From positions 1 to 14,255 of the forward strand of contig WGAP01000112.1 in the NCBI GenBank assembly GCA_015494775.1: 14,255 nucleotides of DNA. The letters are read 5' to 3'. Positions 13,181-14,255 of this stretch are shown one piece after another (the first letter of the stretch is position 1; every line of letters starts with the position of its first letter). This DNA is from Flavobacteriales bacterium. Lineage in GTDB: Bacteria > Bacteroidota > Bacteroidia > Flavobacteriales > Flavobacteriaceae. The position numbers and the translations under genes are program-made. The notes under the pieces are model-generated. The model did not search any database. It was not told the origin of the DNA and was given only the letters and a program-made list of their open reading frames with translations.

Positions 13181-13513
13181 TCAGTAATACAAGGAATACA
13201 ACCGGTCGAGTTCGGCTCCCAGGGCCTGCACGTTGATATGACGGGCATGGCGGATGGCTTCGCGTCCGTCGAAATAGACCAACACCGACGGAATGACGAA
13301 AATATTGAAATGTCCGCGGGCCTCGGGAATCATTTGCACGTTGATTTCCAAAAATTGCATCCGTTCGAAATGTTCGGTGAGCATTTTTTGGAGTTTGGGC
13401 GAAAGGGCATCACCCACATTGCAGGATTCGTCCGAGAAAAAGACCAAAACGGACTCGTTTTCTTGCAAAAACTTCCGGGCTTCGTCCAAATTTTGAGCAA
13501 AATAATACGGCAT
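13181..13513 (-). CDS. Thioredoxin-fold protein with a single active-site cysteine
   Basis: 110 residues from MPYYFAQNLDEARKF. The pattern is thioredoxin-like: SVLVFFSDESCNVGDALSPKL (21-41) in the active-site position, LEINVQMIPEARGHFNIF (55-72) and VIPSVLVYFDGRE (74-86) with the expected cis-Pro at 75. The usual WCGPC is replaced by SCNVG, so only the first Cys (C31) remains and dithiol reduction is unlikely. No signal peptide, so probably cytoplasmic. The frame stays open to 13624, but that extension crosses a repeat hairpin (13592-13614) and the -7 element (13535-13542), so the internal ATG at 13513 is chosen. A bacilliredoxin-like or chaperone-like role is possible; function is not established. 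Confidence 0.8.
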   Translation of the reverse strand: MPYYFAQNLDEARKFLQENESVLVFFSDESCNVGDALSPKLQKMLTEHFERMQFLEINVQMIPEARGHFNIFVIPSVLVYFDGREAIRHARHINVQALGAELDRLYSLYY

Positions 13514-13534
13514 GGATGCGAACTTTTTAGGCGG

Positions 13535-13542
13535 CAAAGATA
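13535..13542 (-). promoter_or_regulatory. -7 element of the thioredoxin-like gene
   Basis: The minus strand reads TATCTTTG, a full TAnnTTTG match 21 bases before the ATG at 13513. This supports the short start over the long open frame. Confidence 0.6.
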
Positions 13543-13591
13543 GGAAATTCGAAAAAGATGCGGGGAAGGGGGAGAGATAAAAATCCCGCTT

Positions 13592-13614
13592 CGTCGGGGT
13601 CTCCCGCCCCGACG
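13592..13614. repeat. Short GC-rich inverted repeat upstream of the thioredoxin-like gene
   Basis: CGTCGGGG (13592-13599) pairs with CCCCGACG (13607-13614) around TCTCCCG. It is flanked by CCCGCTT and GGGGCAG, giving the look of a mobile short repeat. Confidence 0.5.
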
Positions 13615-13685
13615 GGGCAGTCATAAATCGGCGTTCGATTGTTCGATGGTCATTATTCGAGGGCGGCTTGCCGCGAGGGAAAAGG

Positions 13686-13960
13686 CAGGCGGCTGAGTGC
13701 TGCGAACGTAGTGAGCAGTGTATCGAAGCCCCGGCCGATCAATACGGTCGCATCGATACAATTTTTGCTACGCAAAAATCACTCAGCGACCTACGTTGCG
13801 CCAGGGATGGGAGCGGTATGAGCCGCCGGCGGTGCCGATGGTTTTCCGCCCGGCGGAGGCGCCCGGAGGAAGCCCCACGCACGGGCGGGCGCGGGCGCGC
13901 GGCACGCGCGCCCGCGAAAAACCACGGCATCCGCCAAGGCGAATATAAGCGGACAGCCCG
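13686..13960. repeat. 275-nt structured interspersed repeat, copy 2
   Basis: Same orientation and same length as 6718-6992, with roughly eleven differences. These include compensating one-base indels, an extra A near 13775 and one base fewer near 13865. Several differences are in the hairpin loop region, while the GC stem (13890-13901 with 13905-13916, loop GCA) is unchanged. The identity stops abruptly after GCGGACAGCCCG in both copies. Confidence 0.85.
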
Positions 13961-13973
13961 ACGGCGACGGATA

Positions 13974-14049
13974 GCGTTGCAGCAAGCATAAAACCTTCAC
14001 ACCAAGTTTTATCTTCGACTTATCCGACATTTTATGCTTGCTGCAACGC
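13974..14049. repeat. Perfect 20-bp inverted repeat with 36-nt loop
   Basis: GCGTTGCAGCAAGCATAAAA (13974-13993) is exactly complementary to 14030-14049. It lies just downstream of repeat copy 2 and has no counterpart after copy 1, where only 26 bases separate the repeat end from the next shared block. It could be an inserted miniature element or an RNA stem. Confidence 0.8.
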
Positions 14050-14130
14050 CGTGAGGAAACGGGTTTCCGCAAGGGCGCTCCGCCGTCCCGAAGCGGAACC
14101 CGTGGCCCCGCCGCGGCGCCGAAGGCGCCG

Positions 14131-14238
14131 GGCGGATGGCCGGACATAAACCTTTGAAAATCAACGAAACGCTCCGCCCCGCGGCGAAGCCGCGGGGCGG
14201 AGCGCCGACAAATTTAATCCAAAGTCCGGCCATCCGCC
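14131..14238. repeat. Nested GC-rich hairpins at the right edge
   Basis: The outer arms GGCGGATGGCCGGAC (14131-14145) and its exact complement (14224-14238) enclose an inner hairpin, CGCTCCGCCCCGCGG (14170-14184) with its complement (14190-14204) and a 5-nt CGAAG loop. Both stems are perfect over 15 bp. Confidence 0.8.
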
Positions 14239-14255
14239 GCGGGCATCCGCCCGCC

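Larger units (their letters stand above)
13625..14255. other. Gene-free right end built of repeats and hairpins
   Basis: No gene is supported in these 631 bases. Contents in order: about 60 bases without structure, the 275-nt repeat copy 2 (13686-13960), a perfect 20-bp inverted repeat (13974-14049), a bulged hairpin (14059-14070 with 14093-14103), and nested GC-rich hairpins (14131-14238). The sequence continues GC-rich to the edge. Confidence 0.7.

Noticed and set aside
13514..13624. N-terminal extension of the thioredoxin-like frame
   Set aside because: It passes through a repeat hairpin and the TATCTTTG promoter element, and the added residues have no thioredoxin character.

Overview
The window looks like chromosomal DNA of a member of the Bacteroidota. 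The main reasons are repeated -7 promoter elements of the form TAnnTTTG just upstream of start codons (dnaN, the 4464 gene, the AAA ATPase, the 8304 lipoprotein, the TamA-like gene and the thioredoxin-like gene), a TamA-like barrel protein with a lipoprotein signal (the TamL arrangement), and the Bacteroidota forms of LpxH and the AAA/DUF4143 ATPase. No rRNA, tRNA, CRISPR array or transposase gene was seen.

Left end (1-1724, minus strand): four closely spaced genes read right to left. They are a canonical Roadblock/LC7 protein, a stand-alone protoglobin-type heme domain, a diverged protein with a roadblock-like pattern, and another roadblock-like protein cut by the window edge. No GTPase, kinase or output domain lies in the window. 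This is the best candidate here for an uncharacterised signalling system: a heme gas/redox sensor feeding roadblock scaffolds.

Housekeeping block (1865-4383, minus strand): dnaN (sliding clamp), a 46-residue single-helix membrane protein, queD (6-carboxytetrahydropterin synthase) and lpxH (lipid A synthesis). Each start overlaps the end of the gene before it, so the block looks translationally coupled. A divergent promoter region separates dnaN from a plus-strand TIGR01777-type NAD(P)-binding epimerase-like gene (4464-5384), which ends at a hairpin plus T-tract terminator.

Accessory block (5425-7164): an AAA ATPase with a DUF4143 C-terminus, by eye AT-richer than its neighbours. Two copies of a palindromic site sit in its promoter, one exactly between -33 and -7. 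It is followed by a gene-free stretch with copy 1 of a 275-nt structured repeat.

Envelope block (7165-12762): alanine racemase, an unknown lipoprotein, a convergent SpoU/TrmH-family RNA methyltransferase and, divergent from it, the TamL-like outer-membrane protein. Alr (D-alanine for peptidoglycan), LpxH (lipid A) and TamL (outer-membrane biogenesis) give the window a cell-envelope theme.

Right end (12763-14255): mostly non-coding. It holds a likely tamL terminator, several short inverted-repeat families, a monothiol thioredoxin-like gene on the minus strand, copy 2 of the 275-nt repeat, a perfect 20-bp inverted repeat found only in copy 2, and a nested GC-rich hairpin at the edge.
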